A stretch of DNA of 64,000 nucleotides from Alkalibacter mobilis. Lineage in GTDB: Bacteria; Bacillota; Clostridia; Eubacteriales; Alkalibacteraceae. Shown here in pieces: positions 61,436 to 64,000 of the stretch; the first letter of the stretch is position 1, and the number at the start of each line of letters is the position of its first letter. The stretch is from contig NZ_JADNRK010000010.1 in NCBI RefSeq assembly GCF_015594845.1, forward strand, positions 1 through 64,000, in the 5' to 3' direction. Position numbers and translations under genes: made by a program. The notes beneath the pieces are model-generated. The model was not told where the DNA came from, did no database searches, and saw nothing but the letters and a program-made list of their open reading frames with translations.

Positions 61436-63064
61436 TCACAAGGTTCTAGTATCTGGATCTATATTGCATTGGATCAAGCATGGTTGATCGCTTTTTAACA
61501 CTTTGTCTAAAACATTTTTGAATGTTTTCAGATCGCTTACCTCATAGCCTTCAATATTGTATGCTTCTGCAATTTTAGTGAATTTCACCTGATACTGCAG
61601 ATCTACTCCACTTCCATGCCCCTTGCCGTAAAGATCTTCCTGTATTTCTCTGACAAGACCTAATTTCCCGTTGTTTAGAAGAATAATCTTTACATCGGCA
61701 TTTTGTTCTCTTATGACTGCCAACTCTCCCAGGCACATTTGTATTCCACCGTCTCCGATCACACATACCACCTGCCTCTTGGGATTTCCAATTTTTACAC
61801 CTGCAGCGGCAGGTATGCTATATGCCATTGTCCCCAATCCGCCTGATGTCATGAATTTACGACTTTTGACTACTTTAAAATTCATGGCAGACCATATTTG
61901 ATTCTGTCCAACATCAGCAACCAGACATGCATCATCATCCATTTTTTCAGACAAATATGCAATGATTTCTTTCGGATTAACGAAGTTTTCTGTTTCTTTC
62001 GTTACCTCTTCCTTGGATTCGGATTTACCCTTTAATTTGTCAATCTCATCAAGCCAATCTGAAAAATCCATTTCGTCTGACTTATCTATCAAGTCCGTCA
62101 ATATGATTTTAGCATCTCCGACTATAGGTAAAGTGAAACCTCTGTTCTTGCCAATTTCAGCCGGATCGATGTCTACATGTATAAACTCAATATTGGGATT
62201 CAATTTATGAAATCCCGCTGTAGATCTATTTGACATTCGAGCTCCTATAGTTATCAACAAATCCGTTTTCCCAATGATTTCATTAGAATAATCATATCCG
62301 TGGCTTCCTACTATTCCTGCATAAAGTCTGGAATCTTGAGGAAAACCACCAATTCCCATCAAAGAATTTATAACCGGTATCCCTGTTTTTTCGGCAAATT
62401 CCAGAATCTCCCTTTGAGCATTTGCAGAAATTATTCCACCACCAGCATAGATGACCGGTTTCTTTGATGCCTTTATTCTTGAAATAGCTCTCTTGATTTG
62501 CCCCATATGCCCGGTCAAAGTAGGATTGTATCCTCGAATATCCACTTTGCCTTCATAGTCGAATTTAATTTTCTCTTCTTGGATGTTTTTGGGAATATCT
62601 ATCAATACCGGACCCTTTCGACCGCTGTTTGCAATATAAAAAGCTTCTTTCAAAATTCTGGGTAAATCATTTGCATCTTTGACAAGATAATTGTGTTTGG
62701 TAAATGGTTCGGTAGCTCCCTTTATGTCGGCTTCTTGAAAAGCATCAGTTCCAATAAGATCAGTGTCGACCTGGCCTGTTATAACAACTACCGGAATTGA
62801 ATCCAGATAAGCAGTTGCGATCCCTGTTATTGTGTTAGTAGCTCCAGGACCGGATGTGACCAAGCATACACCTACCTTGCCCGTCTCTCTTGCATATCCA
62901 CTTGCGTAATGAACGATAGATTGTTCGTTTCTAACCAATATATGTTTGATCTTCGAACTTCTCAAAGATTCGTATATGGAAATCATCGCTGCGCCAGGAT
63001 AACCGAAGACTACATCTGTGCCTTCCATTTCAAGACACTTTATAATAGCTTTTGATGCTTTCAT
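61436..63064 (-). CDS. ilvB: Acetolactate synthase large subunit
   Basis: The thiamine-diphosphate enzyme (542 residues from ATG 63064) condenses pyruvate to acetolactate (valine/leucine) or with 2-ketobutyrate (isoleucine). The catalytic Glu lies in the RNEQSIVHYASGYARE region, ThDP/Mg binding in VIGDGGIQMCLGELAV...NNGKLGLV. It is slightly shorter than the 560-570 residues usual. An alternative TTG 63070 lies closer to the AAGGAG site. No leader peptide or T-box is evident upstream. It forms a unit with ilvN. Confidence 0.95.
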   Translation of the reverse strand: MKASKAIIKCLEMEGTDVVFGYPGAAMISIYESLRSSKIKHILVRNEQSIVHYASGYARETGKVGVCLVTSGPGATNTITGIATAYLDSIPVVVITGQVDTDLIGTDAFQEADIKGATEPFTKHNYLVKDANDLPRILKEAFYIANSGRKGPVLIDIPKNIQEEKIKFDYEGKVDIRGYNPTLTGHMGQIKRAISRIKASKKPVIYAGGGIISANAQREILEFAEKTGIPVINSLMGIGGFPQDSRLYAGIVGSHGYDYSNEIIGKTDLLITIGARMSNRSTAGFHKLNPNIEFIHVDIDPAEIGKNRGFTLPIVGDAKIILTDLIDKSDEMDFSDWLDEIDKLKGKSESKEEVTKETENFVNPKEIIAYLSEKMDDDACLVADVGQNQIWSAMNFKVVKSRKFMTSGGLGTMAYSIPAAAGVKIGNPKRQVVCVIGDGGIQMCLGELAVIREQNADVKIILLNNGKLGLVREIQEDLYGKGHGSGVDLQYQVKFTKIAEAYNIEGYEVSDLKTFKNVLDKVLKSDQPCLIQCNIDPDTRTL

Positions 63065-63238
63065 CCACAACCATCTCCTTACTTTAATTTTAAGTATTTC
63101 TATATATGATAATGTAACCGATATTCAAAGTCAATGTTTTTGTGTATTTATTAACTATTTTTACTAGAAGAGCGTTGTAATAATCTTTTTTATTACTTAT
63201 AATTATAACAAATCAAACCGTTCAAAAGAGAGGGTATC

Positions 63239-64000
63239 ATGCTAAAAATTTTAGAAGTAAAAAACCGACGATGCTTAGATACTTTTGTCAATCTGCCACT
63301 GATTTTATACAAGGATGATCCTTATTTTGTGCCCAAACTATTGTATGACGAAAAACAGACTCTAGATCCGTCAAAAAATCCTGCATCAGAACATTGCGAA
63401 TTCAAATTGTGGCTAGTGTATAAAAATGGTGTACCTGCAGGCAGAATTGGAGCCATAATAAATCACAACTATATCAAGAAATGGGGCAACCGCTACGGTC
63501 GATTTGGATATGTCGACTTCATCGAAGATTTTACTGTAGCCGAATTATTGTTTAAAACTGCCGAGGAATGGCTGATTAAGAAAGGAATGATCGGAATTCA
63601 CGGGCCTCTAGGGTTTTGCGATTTAGATCCTGAAGGAATGCTAGTAGAAGGTTTCAACACCATTTCAACCTTCACTACAATTTACAATTATTCTTATTAT
63701 CCAGAATTCATGAATCAGCTAGGTTATTCAAAAGATGTTGACTGGTTGGAATTCGAACTAACAGTTCCTGAAATGCCCTCCCCTATTATACGAAAACTTG
63801 CATATAGAGCCATGAAAAGATACAATCTGCACAACCTTGAAGCAAAATCAAAAAAAGACCTAAAAAAATATATTCCTGATGTTTTCAAATTATTAAATCG
63901 TTCATATTCGAATTTGTACGCCGTTACAGAACTAACTGAAAAACAAATCAAATATTACACGAAGATGTACTTGTTCTTTTTTTCGGTAGATTTTGTTAAA
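63239..64000 (+). CDS. GNAT-like acyltransferase (3' end outside window)
   Basis: The frame starts at ATG 63239 after AGAGAGGG and stays open to the window end (254 codons). It opens MLKILEVKNRRCLDTFVNLP, with YKDDPYFVPKL, a pattern of long (about 380 residue) GNAT-related 'N-acetyltransferase-like' proteins of Firmicutes and others. It includes AGRIGAIIN, an acetyl-CoA fold strand, and GIHGPLGFCDLDPEGMLVEG (residues 118-137). Function unknown; the fold assignment is moderate and the product cannot be judged to its end. Confidence 0.7.
   Translation, partial: MLKILEVKNRRCLDTFVNLPLILYKDDPYFVPKLLYDEKQTLDPSKNPASEHCEFKLWLVYKNGVPAGRIGAIINHNYIKKWGNRYGRFGYVDFIEDFTVAELLFKTAEEWLIKKGMIGIHGPLGFCDLDPEGMLVEGFNTISTFTTIYNYSYYPEFMNQLGYSKDVDWLEFELTVPEMPSPIIRKLAYRAMKRYNLHNLEAKSKKDLKKYIPDVFKLLNRSYSNLYAVTELTEKQIKYYTKMYLFFFSVDFVK

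Noticed and set aside
1-64000. CRISPR arrays, tRNA or rRNA genes
   Set aside because: No regularly spaced repeats, cloverleaf sequences or rRNA segments noticed by eye; a tRNAscan or Infernal run would confirm.

Overview
The window is low-to-moderate GC chromosomal DNA from an anaerobic clostridium (Firmicutes, Eubacteriales). The order phoH-pgpH-ybeY-dgkA-cdd-era-recO-glyS-ccpN-ppsR-ppdK, the T-box and B12 riboswitches, a flavodiiron protein, Fhs/FchA/FolD, and a corrinoid-dependent methyltransfer toolkit point to a Eubacteriaceae/Alkalibacter-like organism with an acetogen-type C1 metabolism. That placement is inference from gene content. There are no rRNA or tRNA genes, insertion sequences, prophage genes or CRISPR arrays. 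Most genes lie on the minus strand.

Region 1 (1-6.1 kb) is a methylotrophy/demethylation locus: an MtrH-like methyl-THF methyltransferase (cut by the window edge), a corrinoid protein reduced to its cap domain, a sodium:solute symporter, a UroD-fold methyltransferase-like protein, a GPH-type transporter and a divergent TetR regulator. The transporter promoter carries a palindrome that recurs, with one mismatch in 12 bases, in the promoter region of a second methyltransferase and the corrinoid activator RACo at 58.9 kb.

Region 2 (6.1-15.6 kb) is accessory: a DUF2200 protein, a heterodimeric ABC exporter with one degenerate ATPase site, a B12-dependent methionine synthase activation-domain protein, an amino acid permease, a zinc alcohol dehydrogenase, a flavodiiron protein and a DUF4332 protein.

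Region 3 (15.7-36.5 kb) is housekeeping: CcpN-PPSR-PPDK (carbon-flux control at pyruvate/PEP), T-box-controlled GlyRS, the era/recO and phoH operons, rpsU-yqeY, the mtaB/rsmE/prmA group, a TraX-like membrane protein, an ACT-DUF711 pair (plus strand), RecX and pyrimidine nucleoside phosphorylase.

Region 4 (37.2-44.9 kb) is a B12-riboswitch-controlled operon for corrinoid uptake and nucleotide-loop assembly: btuF, btuC, btuD (with an extra C-terminal domain), cobQ, cobU, cobS, cobC and an AIR-synthase-like protein that is probably alpha-ribazole kinase CblS. A second B12 riboswitch (50.7-50.9 kb) controls cobT plus an ECF-type S component, probably the alpha-ribazole transporter CblT. Early corrin-ring synthesis genes are absent, so the locus looks like salvage and lower-ligand attachment. 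Between the two B12 units lie nth, a small membrane protein, an EamA transporter, folC and a second TetR paralogue.

Region 5 (50.9-53.6 kb) is a translationally coupled trio of unassigned function: a metal-dependent amidohydrolase and two xylose-isomerase-like TIM-barrel proteins. It lies between the folate C1 genes and the cobT riboswitch and is the best candidate for an undescribed pathway here.

Region 6 (53.7-60.8 kb) is the folate C1 block: folD (unusual active site), fchA, fhs, a THF-riboswitch-controlled folate transporter, a second MtrH-like methyltransferase, and divergent RACo. Acetolactate synthase (ilvB, ilvN) and the start of an acetyltransferase-like gene close the window. Together the loci supply methyl-THF chemistry, the corrinoid that carries methyl groups, and the protein that reductively reactivates it.
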